From: Nocardioides jiangxiensis
GTDB lineage: Bacteria > Actinomycetota > Actinomycetes > Propionibacteriales > Nocardioidaceae
Length of the DNA stretch: 64,000 nucleotides
Assembly: GCF_030580915.1 (NCBI RefSeq)
Contig: NZ_JAUQTA010000001.1
Location: 434,001 to 498,000, forward strand
Direction: 5' to 3'
Made by a program: the position numbers and the translations under genes. This document shows positions 1 to 8,854 of this stretch, piece by piece. Under the pieces are notes generated by a model. That model was not told the DNA's origin, ran no database searches, and saw only the letters and a program-made list of their open reading frames with translations. Numbering within the stretch: position 1 is the stretch's first letter; every line of letters begins with the position of its first letter.

Positions 1-1545
<1,545 letters not shown>

Positions 1546-1566
1546 TCAGCCGCGCAACACAACACC

Positions 1567-1606
1567 CCGCAGCGAGGAAGGCCGACAGTCTCAGGCCTCG
1601 CTGCGG
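1567..1606 (-). promoter_or_regulatory. leu operon attenuator hairpin
   Basis: On the minus strand, CCGCAGCGAGGCC (1606-1594) can pair with GGCC..CCTCGCTGCGG (1583-1567), giving a strong stem of about 13 pairs with a small AAG bulge in the 3' arm. The 5' arm overlaps the last codons and stop of the leader peptide at 1591-1635, and a GT-rich stretch follows. A ribosome stalled on the leucine codons would change how this RNA folds. This is the arrangement of actinobacterial leuA attenuators. Whether the hairpin terminates transcription or sequesters the leuA ribosome site cannot be told from sequence. Confidence 0.75.
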
Positions 1607-1635
1607 CAGCCAAGAAGAAGGAACTGGCGCATCAT
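1591..1635 (-). CDS. leuL: leuA leader peptide
   Basis: A 14-codon open frame, MMRQFLLLGCRSEA, carries three consecutive CTT leucine codons. CTT is a rare codon in such a GC-rich genome, so the run is notable. It lies about 75 bases upstream of leuA on the same strand, is preceded closely by GGAGGGG (about 1644-1638) and a TAGTCT hexamer (1650-1645), and its end overlaps the 5' arm of the attenuator hairpin. Leader peptides with runs of leucine codons ahead of leuA are known in actinobacteria. The promoter would lie in the 3' end of the upstream DUF1003 gene. Confidence 0.8.
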   Translation of the reverse strand: MMRQFLLLGCRSEA

Positions 1636-1659
1636 GACCCCTCCAGACTAGCAGGCCGC

Positions 1660-2058
1660 TCACGCTCCGTCGTCGAGGAGGCGGCGGTGCAGCTCCGTCG
1701 TCAGCTGGTGGATCGCCCGGGTGATCTCGGTGTTCGTCTTCAGCTCGAGCTCCTGCTCCACGAAGTCGTGGTCGGCCTTCGCCTGCACGAGCGCCGCCTG
1801 GCGGTTCTGCCCGATCATCACGAACGTCGACAGGAAGATCGCCTCGAGCGACACGACGAGGGTCAGCGTCGGCCACGGGCTCCGCTCCCCCACGAGCATC
1901 CACACGGTGAAGGCCACCGCGTGGATGTAGACGAACCACATGGACCCCGCGAACGCCGTGATCGCGTCGGCGAGACGGTGCTGCGCGTTGGACCCGCGCT
2001 TCTCGAGGTACGCCGCGACGCCGGGGTGCGACGGACGCATGGGCTGCTCGGTACTCAT
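1660..2058 (-). CDS. DUF1003 family membrane protein
   Basis: A 132-residue protein of the DUF1003 family (function unknown). Two hydrophobic segments are visible, about residues 37-58 and 63-85, the second containing the family's LEAIFLSTFVMI stretch followed by QNRQAALVQAKADHDFVEQELE, a polar and probably helical tail facing the cytoplasm. Family members are usually larger and carry the same two-helix core plus a coiled tail. The start at 2058 is the ATG whose bases form part of an 11-bp inverted repeat shared with the divergent flavodoxin gene. Its stop is 24 bases before the leuA leader peptide, so the leuA promoter overlaps its end. Confidence 0.85.
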   Translation of the reverse strand: MSTEQPMRPSHPGVAAYLEKRGSNAQHRLADAITAFAGSMWFVYIHAVAFTVWMLVGERSPWPTLTLVVSLEAIFLSTFVMIGQNRQAALVQAKADHDFVEQELELKTNTEITRAIHQLTTELHRRLLDDGA

Positions 2059-2091
2059 GCCCCCGATGCTCGCACTAACCTCGGGGGCATG
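2056..2091. repeat. 11-bp inverted repeat containing both divergent start codons
   Basis: CATGCCCCCGA (2056-2066) and its exact reverse complement TCGGGGGCATG (2081-2091) are separated by 14 bases. They make up the whole gap between the DUF1003 gene (minus) and the flavodoxin-like gene (plus), and each arm includes one ATG. In the centre TAACCT (2076-2081) lies 7 bases before the plus-strand ATG, a spacing that suggests a leaderless transcript. It may be a shared operator or simply a mirrored translation start region. Confidence 0.6.
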
Positions 2092-2592
2092 GCCCGGCTT
2101 CTGGTGGTCCACCACTCCCCGACCCGCTCCCTGCAGGCGCTGACGGACGCCGTGGTGGCCGGTGCCCACGACGAGAGCATCGAGGGCGTCGAGGTGGTCG
2201 TCCGCCCCGCCCTCGAGGCGAACGCCGACGACGTGCTCGCCGCCGACGGCTACCTGCTCGGCACCACCGCGAACTTCGGCTACATGAGCGGGGCGCTGAA
2301 GCACTTCTTCGACTCGACCTTCCTCGCCATCGGCGGCCAGCTCGACGACTCCGGTTCCACCGACGTCGCCAACGACAGCGGCACCACGGCCCGGCGCCCG
2401 TTCGGCCTCTACCTGCACGGCCACTACGACCTCACCGGAGCCGTCCGCAGCGTCACCAGCATCACCGGCGCACTCGGCTGGCGCCAGGGATACGAGGTCC
2501 TCGGCGTGCTCGGCGAGGTCACCGACGCACACCGCGAGGCGGCGTACGAGCTGGGCGGTACGATCGCGGCGCTCGTGAGCGACGGCTCCTGA
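2089..2592 (+). CDS. flavodoxin / NAD(P)H-quinone-reductase-like flavoprotein
   Basis: A 167-residue flavodoxin-fold protein, probably FMN-binding and cytosolic. The N-terminal strand and phosphate-binding loop read MARLLVVHHSPTRSL, and GTTANFGYMSGALKHFFDST near residues 62-81 matches the FMN-contacting loop of the NADPH-dependent FMN reductase / WrbA-like group (T-P-N-x-x-G-x-M-x-x-x-x-K-x-F-x-D). The length fits a single domain. The ATG at 2089 begins immediately after an inverted repeat and has no Shine-Dalgarno sequence. The electron donor and substrate cannot be deduced. The gene is divergent from the DUF1003 gene. Confidence 0.8.
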   Translation: MARLLVVHHSPTRSLQALTDAVVAGAHDESIEGVEVVVRPALEANADDVLAADGYLLGTTANFGYMSGALKHFFDSTFLAIGGQLDDSGSTDVANDSGTTARRPFGLYLHGHYDLTGAVRSVTSITGALGWRQGYEVLGVLGEVTDAHREAAYELGGTIAALVSDGS

Positions 2593-2611
2593 GCGGTCGA
2601 CGGGGAGCCGG

Positions 2612-3448
2612 ATGATGGTGCGAAGCGTGCTGCGCGTGTGTGCGCTCGCCGGCGCCTTCGTGGTGTCCGCGGCTGCGCTCCTGGCGCTCTCGGGCTGCGG
2701 CACGGCCCTGCCCGCGAACGTCGATCCCGACCAGGTCGATGCGGTCGACCCGCCGGCTGTCGGCGCCTGCCGTGTCCTCACGCCACGCGACGTCGAGCAG
2801 CACCCGAGCAACGCCACCCGCACCGTTCCGTGCAGCAAGCCCCACACCGCCGAGACGTACGCCGTCGGCGAGTTGCCCGCCGACCTCGACGACGCGGCGT
2901 ACGACAGCCGCGAGGTGGCCCGGACCCTCTACGAGCTCTGCACGGACGGGTTCGCCCGTCACCTCGGCGCCGACGAGTCGGTCGCCATGCGCACGATCCT
3001 GAGCTGGGCGAAGTTCCAGCCCTCGGAGAAGGCGTGGAAGAAGGGGGCGCGCTGGTACCGCTGCGACCTCGTGGGCGGCACCGAAGACGTCGCGAAGGAC
3101 CGCTACCTGGACCTCCCGACGCACACGCGGAACCTGCTGCGCGGCACCCGGCCGCCGGACCGCTGGATGGCCTGCGCACGTGGTGCCTCGATCGCCACCA
3201 GCACGAAGGTCCCCTGCACGAGGAAGCACGACTGGCGCGCGGCGACGACCATCAAGGTCGGCGACCCCGGTGAGGCCTATCCGGGCGACCGCGCCATCGA
3301 GGTGAAGACCCGCGAGTACTGCCACAGCTCCATCAGCGCGTGGCTCAACTACGCCCTGGACTTCCAGTTCGGGTACACGTGGTTCCACGAGGCCGAGTGG
3401 GAGGCGGGGATCCGCCGGTCGGTCTGCTGGGCACGAACGGACACGTGA
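2612..3448 (+). CDS. Septum_form-domain lipoprotein (first of two tandem copies)
   Basis: A 278-residue predicted lipoprotein. The signal peptide ends at a lipobox-like LSGC at about residues 27-30. The mature part has two cysteine-rich units typical of the actinobacterial septum-formation-related domain (PF13845): PCSKPHTAETY and later VPCTRKHDWRA, each pairing with nearby cysteines, and it ends in a VCWAR motif. A GGGGAG ribosome site precedes the ATG. The next gene encodes a clear paralogue in the same order, 8 bases downstream. The domain name comes from a weakly characterised family, so a role in septation is not established. Extracytoplasmic, membrane-anchored location is the firmest prediction. 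Confidence 0.75.
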   Translation: MMVRSVLRVCALAGAFVVSAAALLALSGCGTALPANVDPDQVDAVDPPAVGACRVLTPRDVEQHPSNATRTVPCSKPHTAETYAVGELPADLDDAAYDSREVARTLYELCTDGFARHLGADESVAMRTILSWAKFQPSEKAWKKGARWYRCDLVGGTEDVAKDRYLDLPTHTRNLLRGTRPPDRWMACARGASIATSTKVPCTRKHDWRAATTIKVGDPGEAYPGDRAIEVKTREYCHSSISAWLNYALDFQFGYTWFHEAEWEAGIRRSVCWARTDT

Positions 3449-3456
3449 GGATCCTG

Positions 3457-4281
3457 ATGCGCATCACTCCCCTGGTGCTCGCCGCCGGCCTGCTGCTGGG
3501 GACGGCGGCCTGCTCCGACCCGAAGCCCGCCGCGGCGCCGTCGTCGACGCCCATGCCGCCGCCCACCGCAGCCGCCGCCCCCGTGCCACCGGCGCATGGC
3601 TGCTACGACCTCTCCTACCAGGCAGCCCTGGCGTCGACCAGCGACGCCAGGCCGGTCGACTGCAGCAAGGCCCACACCGTCCGCACGTTCTTCGTCGGCC
3701 AGGCCGACACCCTCACGGCGGGCGGCCACCTGCTCGCGATCGACTCCGAGAAGGTACGTCGGCAGATGGCCACCACCTGCCCGCAGCGCTTCGCGTCGTA
3801 CGTCGGCGGGAACACGGAGGAGCGGCGGCTGAGCATGCTCTCGCCGGTCTGGTTCGGACCGACGCTGAAGGAGTCCGACGAAGGCCAGTCGTGGCTGCGG
3901 TGCGACGTGATCGCGCTGGCCTCGGAAGGCAGGCTCGCGCGACTCGGCGGCCGGCTGGAGAAGGTCCTCGACAAGGCCGACGGGCGCGACCGCTGGGGCC
4001 GCTGCGCCACCGCCAAGCCGGGCACCCGCAACGCACACCAGGTGATCTGCTCCGTCGACCACGCCTGGCGCGCCGTGGCGACCGTCGACGTCAAGGGAGG
4101 CCCGAAGGGCGCCTTCCCCGGTGCGAAGGCAGCCGATGCCGCTGGCGCTGCGTGTGAGGACAAGGTGCGCGCGAAGGCGAGCGACAAGCTCAGCTTCACC
4201 TGGGGCTGGACGCCGCCCACCAAGGCGCAGTGGGACGCGGGCCAGCACTACGGCTTCTGCTGGGCGCCCGGCAAGCAGTAG
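3457..4281 (+). CDS. Septum_form-domain lipoprotein (second tandem copy)
   Basis: A 274-residue predicted lipoprotein, paralogous to the gene just upstream. The signal peptide leads to a lipobox-like GTAAC near residue 20, followed by a proline- and alanine-rich linker (about 25-45). Shared landmarks with the first copy are DCSKAHTVRTF, W-x-RCD, RWGRCA, a C-x3-HAWRA motif and a C-terminal FCWAP. Only short conserved blocks remain, so the duplication is old. The ATG at 3457 is preferred over an upstream GTG at 3445 because of the GAGGA just upstream and the better signal peptide. Translation overlaps or is coupled with the first copy. The stop lies at the edge of a 48-bp palindrome. Confidence 0.75.
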   Translation: MRITPLVLAAGLLLGTAACSDPKPAAAPSSTPMPPPTAAAAPVPPAHGCYDLSYQAALASTSDARPVDCSKAHTVRTFFVGQADTLTAGGHLLAIDSEKVRRQMATTCPQRFASYVGGNTEERRLSMLSPVWFGPTLKESDEGQSWLRCDVIALASEGRLARLGGRLEKVLDKADGRDRWGRCATAKPGTRNAHQVICSVDHAWRAVATVDVKGGPKGAFPGAKAADAAGAACEDKVRAKASDKLSFTWGWTPPTKAQWDAGQHYGFCWAPGKQ

Positions 4282-4328
4282 GTCGTCCGCGTGAGGCCTA
4301 CCTATAGCTAGGCCTCACGCGGACGACC
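4281..4328. repeat. 48-bp palindromic repeat, copy A
   Basis: Two perfect 20-base arms, starting GGTCGTCCGCGTGAGGCCTA and ending in its reverse complement, are separated by CCTATAGC. The repeat begins at the last base of the lipoprotein stop codon and ends 5 bases before the era stop, between convergent genes, so it could act as a bidirectional terminator. Copies B (20297) and C (21232) have the same length, the same outer GTCGTCCG/CGGACGAC ends and a similar loop, with paired base changes inside the arms. That argues for a dispersed repeat family selected for structure. Confidence 0.85.
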
Positions 4329-4333
4329 CCGCG

Positions 4334-5320
4334 TCAGAAGCCGAGCTTGCGGAGCTGGCGCGGGTCGCGCTGCCAGTCCTTGGCCACCTTCACGTGCAGG
4401 TCGAGGTAGACCGGCGTGCCGAGCATCGCCGAGATCCCCTTGCGCGCCTGGGTGCCGACCTCGCGCAGGCGCGACCCCTTGTGGCCGATGATGATGCCCT
4501 TCTGGCTGTCGCGCTCGACGTAGAGGTTGGCGTGGATGTCCAGCAGCGGCTTGTCGGCGGGGCGCCCCTCGCGGAGGTTCATCTCCTCGATCACCACGGC
4601 GATCGAGTGGGGCAGCTCGTCGTGCACGCCCTCGAGCGCGGCCTCGCGGATCAGCTCAGCGGCGATCGCCTGCTCCGGCGCGTCGGTCAGCTCGCCGTCG
4701 GGATAGAGCTGGGGCCCCTCGGGGAGCAGGTTGATCAGCAGGTCGGCGAGCAGGTCGACCTGGCTGTCACCCACCGCCGAGACGGGCACGATCTCGGCCC
4801 ACTCGGTGCCGGTCTTCTCGCCGAGCTCGACGATCGAGAGCAGGTGCGCAGCGAGCTGCTCGGGCGTGGCCTTGTCGGTCTTGGTCGCGATCGCGATCTT
4901 GGTGGTGCGCCGCACCTTGGCCAGCTCGTTGACGATGAAGGTGTCACCCGGGCCGATCTTCTCATCGGCCGGGAAGCAGACCGCCACCACGTCGACCTCG
5001 GACCAGGTCGTCATCACCAGGTCGTTGAGGCGCTCGCCGAGCAGGGTGCGCGGGCGGTGCAGGCCGGGGGTGTCGACGAGGATCAGCTGACCGTCCTCGC
5101 GGTGCACGATGCCCTTCACCACAGTGCGGGTGGTCTGCGGCTTGTTGGAGGTGATCACCACCTTCGAGCCGACCAGCGCGTTGGTCAGGGTGGACTTGCC
5201 GGCGTTGGGACGGCCCACGAAGCAGGCGAAGCCGCTGCGGTAGCCCTCGGCGACCTGCCCGTGGATCGGCCCGGCCGGCGCCACGCCCTTGATGTCGAAG
5301 TCGCGGTCGTGCTCGCTCAT
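4334..5320 (-). CDS. era: GTPase Era
   Basis: Era is an essential-type GTPase that binds 16S rRNA near its 3' end and assists 30S subunit assembly. The 328-residue protein has the G1 loop GRPNAGKS (36-43), G3 DTPG (83-86), the G4-position TKTD (146-149, in place of the usual NKxD) and a C-terminal KH domain with GHKG (279-282). The ATG at 5320 is followed by about 25 extra residues before the G domain, common in actinobacteria. It overlaps the upstream siderophore-interacting protein gene by 4 bp (ATGA), so the two are translationally coupled. It is the last gene of the minus-strand run and is followed by palindrome copy A. Confidence 0.97.
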   Translation of the reverse strand: MSEHDRDFDIKGVAPAGPIHGQVAEGYRSGFACFVGRPNAGKSTLTNALVGSKVVITSNKPQTTRTVVKGIVHREDGQLILVDTPGLHRPRTLLGERLNDLVMTTWSEVDVVAVCFPADEKIGPGDTFIVNELAKVRRTTKIAIATKTDKATPEQLAAHLLSIVELGEKTGTEWAEIVPVSAVGDSQVDLLADLLINLLPEGPQLYPDGELTDAPEQAIAAELIREAALEGVHDELPHSIAVVIEEMNLREGRPADKPLLDIHANLYVERDSQKGIIIGHKGSRLREVGTQARKGISAMLGTPVYLDLHVKVAKDWQRDPRQLRKLGF

Positions 5321-6117
5321 GCCTGCTCCTCCGCAGCGCTGCGGGCTGCGTCGTACGCCGCCCAGATCTCGTCGTCGGTCTTGCCCTGCGCCTTGCCCTC
5401 GCGCCAGATCGGGCCCGGGTCGATGGCGCGAGGCTGGCGCTGGTGTCCGCCTCCGCGCCAGTAGCCCATGACGTCGTACGCGCTGGTCGGGAGCTTCACC
5501 TCCCGCATGAGGTGCTTGCGGATCGCGCGCATCTGCGCTGACTCCCCAGCCATCCAGAAGTAGCCCTCGCCCTCGGGCCACTCGATGCCCTCGACGATGG
5601 CGGCGGTGGCCGTCTCGGCGTCGTGCGGGACCGGCACCCAGGTGATCTCGCCGCCCGCCACCGCGTTGTCGAGGTAGTCGGTCAGCGGCGTGCCGGGGAT
5701 CTCGACCCACGCGGTGACCGGCACCGAGACGGTCTCCATGGTGCGCGCGATCGCGGGCAGCGCGGTCAGGTCACCGACCAGCAGCAGCCACTGTGCGGAC
5801 TCCGGCATGTCGAAGCTGCCCTTGGGCGCACTGACCGTGACGACGTCGCCCACGCAGTCGCCGGCAGCCCACTCGGTCACCAGCCCGTGGTCGTGGACCA
5901 CGATGTCGAGGGTGAGCTCCCCGCCCGCCCAGGAGCGCACCGTGTAGTAGCGCGTCTGGAACTGGCCGGGCACCGTCAGAGCGACCCACTCGTCGGGGAT
6001 CCCCGTCGACGTGAACTCCGCCAGCCCGTCGCCGCCGAGCACGATCCGCACGAAGTGGTCGGAGAGCTGCTCCCGCCTGAGGACGGTCGCGGGGTACTGC
6101 GCTGCTCGGGTGCTCAC
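5317..6117 (-). CDS. siderophore-interacting protein (FAD-dependent ferric-siderophore reductase family)
   Basis: A 266-residue protein of the SIP/ViuB family, which binds FAD and reduces ferric siderophores with NAD(P)H to release iron. The N-terminal ferredoxin-reductase-like FAD domain contains RYYTVRSW (56-63), the usual R-x-Y-[ST] flavin motif, and the central part has a GDLTALPAIAR nucleotide-binding loop. The C-terminal end HVMGYWR-like (YDVMGYWRGG) is typical of the family. It sits between the branched-fatty-acid genes and era and overlaps era by 4 bp. No iron box or siderophore genes were seen nearby, so its natural substrate is open. Confidence 0.88.
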   Translation of the reverse strand: MSTRAAQYPATVLRREQLSDHFVRIVLGGDGLAEFTSTGIPDEWVALTVPGQFQTRYYTVRSWAGGELTLDIVVHDHGLVTEWAAGDCVGDVVTVSAPKGSFDMPESAQWLLLVGDLTALPAIARTMETVSVPVTAWVEIPGTPLTDYLDNAVAGGEITWVPVPHDAETATAAIVEGIEWPEGEGYFWMAGESAQMRAIRKHLMREVKLPTSAYDVMGYWRGGGHQRQPRAIDPGPIWREGKAQGKTDDEIWAAYDAARSAAEEQA

Positions 6118-6142
6118 CGGCCAAGGCTACCGGCGGGCGGGC

Positions 6143-7423
6143 TCACGCCCCGAATGCGTGGCGCATCGGGTAGGTGGTCTGGCCGTCGACGGTCTTGGTC
6201 GCCAGGACGTGGTGCAGCTGGATCTCGTTGCGCTCGAAGCCGATCCGCGACCCGGCCATGTAGAGGCCCCACACCCGTGCCGTGCCCAGCCCCACCTCGG
6301 CGACCGCCTCGTCCCAGTTCTCGACGAGGTTGCGGTTCCAGCCGGCCAGCGTGAGGGCGTAGTGGCGCCGGATGTTCTCGTGGTGCTGCACCTCGAGGAA
6401 GGCGTCCTCCAGGGCAGCCACGATGGTGCCCGACGTCGCGAGCTCGCCGTCGGGGAAGACGTAGCGGTCGATGAAGGCACCGGCCTTGGCGCCGTGCCGG
6501 CTGTCGGCGCGGGTGATGCAGTGGTTGAGGAAGCGACCGTCGGGCTTGAGCCGGTCGTGCACGAACCCGAAGTACGCCGGGTAGTTGGCGACGCCGATGT
6601 GCTCGGTCAGCCCGATCGAGCTGATCGCGTCGAACCCGGTCTCCTCCACGTGGCGGTAGTCCATGTGTCGCACCTCGGCGAGGTGGTCGAGCTGCTGCTC
6701 CTTGATCGCCCGCTGCGCCCACGAGGCCTGCTCACGCGAGAGCGTCACTCCGAGAGCGCGGACGCCGTACTCCCGGGCGGCGAAGCGGACCATCCCGCCC
6801 CAGCCGCAGCCCAGGTCGAGCAGGCGCTGCCCCGGCCGGAGGTCGAGCTTGCGGCAGATCAGGTCGTACTTCGCGTCCTGTGCCTCCTCCAGGGTCGCCA
6901 CCGGCTTGGGGAAGAGCGCGCAGGTGTAGGTCATCGACGGCCCGAGCACCATCTCGTAGAACCGGTTGGAGACGTCGTAGTGGTGGTGGATCGCGTCGGC
7001 GTCGCGCTCCTCGGAGTGCCGCAGGAACCAGCGCAGGCCCTCGAGCTTGTGCCGCCAGGCCGGCAGGTGCTCCTCCGGGGGCGGCTTGGGCGGCACGAAG
7101 TGCGAGACGCCGAGCTCGGCCATCAGCCTCACGACCTCGACCGGCCCGGGGCGGGCGATGTCGGTGTGCCCGACGATCCGGGAGAGCAGCGGGTAGGGAT
7201 CGCCGGGGTGGGTGCCGTGGAGCACGAGGTCACCGCTCACGTACGCCCTCGCCAGGCCCAGGTCTCCGGGCGCGGTGAGGAGGTACGCCAGGCCGCGCGG
7301 CGTCGCCACCTCCATCGTGTACGGGCAGGCGGTGTCCCCCGCCTCGCTGCCGTCGTACGCCGTGAGGCGGATCGGGAGCCCGCCGTCGAAGAACCCGTCC
7401 AGCACCTCGGCGATCCGTGCCAT
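6143..7423 (-). CDS. tmsB: SAM-dependent fatty-acyl methyltransferase (TmsB/cyclopropane synthase family)
   Basis: A 426-residue class I methyltransferase of the cyclopropane-fatty-acid synthase family. HHHYDVSNRFY (146-156), GPSMTYTCALF (161-171) and the SAM loop LLDLGCGWGG (201-210) are all intact. In actinobacteria TmsB (also called BfaB) adds a methylene group at C10 of a phospholipid-bound oleoyl chain, and TmsA then reduces it to 10-methylstearate (tuberculostearate). The paired FAD oxidoreductase gene ends 2 bases before this start, and that context favours TmsB over a plain cyclopropane synthase. The ATG at 7423 follows a GGAGG site located in the end of the upstream gene. Membrane 10-methyl fatty acids are common in Nocardioidaceae. 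Confidence 0.8.
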   Translation of the reverse strand: MARIAEVLDGFFDGGLPIRLTAYDGSEAGDTACPYTMEVATPRGLAYLLTAPGDLGLARAYVSGDLVLHGTHPGDPYPLLSRIVGHTDIARPGPVEVVRLMAELGVSHFVPPKPPPEEHLPAWRHKLEGLRWFLRHSEERDADAIHHHYDVSNRFYEMVLGPSMTYTCALFPKPVATLEEAQDAKYDLICRKLDLRPGQRLLDLGCGWGGMVRFAAREYGVRALGVTLSREQASWAQRAIKEQQLDHLAEVRHMDYRHVEETGFDAISSIGLTEHIGVANYPAYFGFVHDRLKPDGRFLNHCITRADSRHGAKAGAFIDRYVFPDGELATSGTIVAALEDAFLEVQHHENIRRHYALTLAGWNRNLVENWDEAVAEVGLGTARVWGLYMAGSRIGFERNEIQLHHVLATKTVDGQTTYPMRHAFGA

Positions 7424-7425
7424 GC

Positions 7426-8808
7426 CTACCTCCTGTGCACTGCCTTGTCGTAGAGCGAGGTCAGTCGCCCGCCGGGGTCGTACTGCTGCTTCACCGCGGC
7501 GAGGTTGTCGCCGTTGTAGAGCCGGTTGAACTCGGATGGCGCGTAGAAGGCCTCGCTGTAGAGCGACTTGTGGCCGCCCAGCTCGCTGACCTTCGCCTCG
7601 ATGGCGCGGTTGGTGGGACCCTCGTCCGCGCCCTCGCCGACCCGGACGGTGCCCCAGAAGCCGACGTTGACGTAGGTCGTCCCGGCCTCGAGCGGGTACG
7701 ACGACCACGGACGCGCCCCCGCGGGTGCCTCACGGCTCAACCGCAGGGGACAGAGCCAGACCGGACGCATCCCGACCTCGGCGTCGAACCAGGCGAGGAA
7801 CTCCCCCAGCCGGTCGAGCGGCACCTCGACGTCCTGCACGACCCGCTCGGCGGCGGGCCGCCCGGCGCGCTCGTCGAGGCGGCGTGAGATCCCGAAGCGC
7901 TGGTCGAGACCGAGCAGCCGGTGGTAGACGTCGGAGCGACGCCACCGCCGGGGCCAGACAGCGCGGACCAGCGGGTGCTGCGCCCCGAAGGCCTTGCTGC
8001 ACCAGAACCAGTCGGTGTCCCAGCGCCAGAGGTAGTCGTGCATGGTGAGGACGTCGGACTCGCGCTCCTGGAGCGACCGGTAGAAGACGTGGCCGCCGGT
8101 GTAGTCCGAGGGCCACTGGTCGCCCGGGTCGTCGGTCCAGTGGGCGAGGGTCAGCACGAGCTCTCCCGGGGCGAAGGCCACGCCGTCCATCGCGTGCACC
8201 TGCTCGCCCTCCCACTCCCCCGTCTCCACGACCTCGGCGATCGCCTTCTCGAGCATGCCCGCGTCGGAGAAGCGCACGTGCCGCAGCCGGACGTACGCCG
8301 GCGCCGGCTCGAGCGCGATCCGCAGGCGCGTCGCGTAGCCCAGGGAACCGTAGGAGTTGGGGAACGCGTCGAACAGCGGGTCGCCCGGCATGGTCGTCAC
8401 GATCTCGCCGGCACCGGTCAGGACGTCCATCGCCAGGACGCTCTCGTGCGGGAGGCCGAGGCGGAAGCTGGTCGCCTCGATGCCGAGGCCGGTCACGGCG
8501 CCGCCCAGCGTGATGGTCCGCAGCTGGGGCACGACGTACGGCACGAGGCCGTGCGGGAGCGTCGCCTCGACCAGGTGCTCGTAGGTGCACATCCCCTGCA
8601 CCTCCGCGACACCGGCGCGCGGGTCGACCTCGATGACACCGTCGAGGCCGGAGACGTCCAGACCCGCCTCGACCTCGGCGCGCGGCCGGAAGAGGTTCGA
8701 CGTCTTCTTGCGCAGGCGCACCGGGGCGCCGGGCGGGATCGCGGCGTACGACGTCAGGAGCCGTGCCACGCCCTCCCGGTGCTGCTGCCAGCCGACCGGG
8801 GTGGACAC
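7426..8808 (-). CDS. tmsA: FAD-binding oxidoreductase, methylene-fatty-acid reductase TmsA-like
   Basis: A 460-residue oxidoreductase with an N-terminal FAD_binding_4 (PCMH-type) domain (about residues 20-190, including GGAVTGLGIEATSFRLGL) of the DWF1/DHCR24-like group. TmsA/BfaA proteins of this type use NADPH to reduce the 10-methylene fatty-acid intermediate made by TmsB. The gene directly precedes the tmsB-like methyltransferase with only 2 bases between them, so the pair forms a two-gene pathway. The start is GTG at 8808. An alternative is a generic FAD-linked oxidoreductase, but the paired context makes the TmsA role the best reading. No TmsC-like third gene is adjacent. Confidence 0.78.
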   Translation of the reverse strand: MSTPVGWQQHREGVARLLTSYAAIPPGAPVRLRKKTSNLFRPRAEVEAGLDVSGLDGVIEVDPRAGVAEVQGMCTYEHLVEATLPHGLVPYVVPQLRTITLGGAVTGLGIEATSFRLGLPHESVLAMDVLTGAGEIVTTMPGDPLFDAFPNSYGSLGYATRLRIALEPAPAYVRLRHVRFSDAGMLEKAIAEVVETGEWEGEQVHAMDGVAFAPGELVLTLAHWTDDPGDQWPSDYTGGHVFYRSLQERESDVLTMHDYLWRWDTDWFWCSKAFGAQHPLVRAVWPRRWRRSDVYHRLLGLDQRFGISRRLDERAGRPAAERVVQDVEVPLDRLGEFLAWFDAEVGMRPVWLCPLRLSREAPAGARPWSSYPLEAGTTYVNVGFWGTVRVGEGADEGPTNRAIEAKVSELGGHKSLYSEAFYAPSEFNRLYNGDNLAAVKQQYDPGGRLTSLYDKAVHRR

Positions 8809-8854
8809 GCTCCGACGCTAGCGCGGTGCGCCGGAGAGCGTCACTCGCCGGAGT

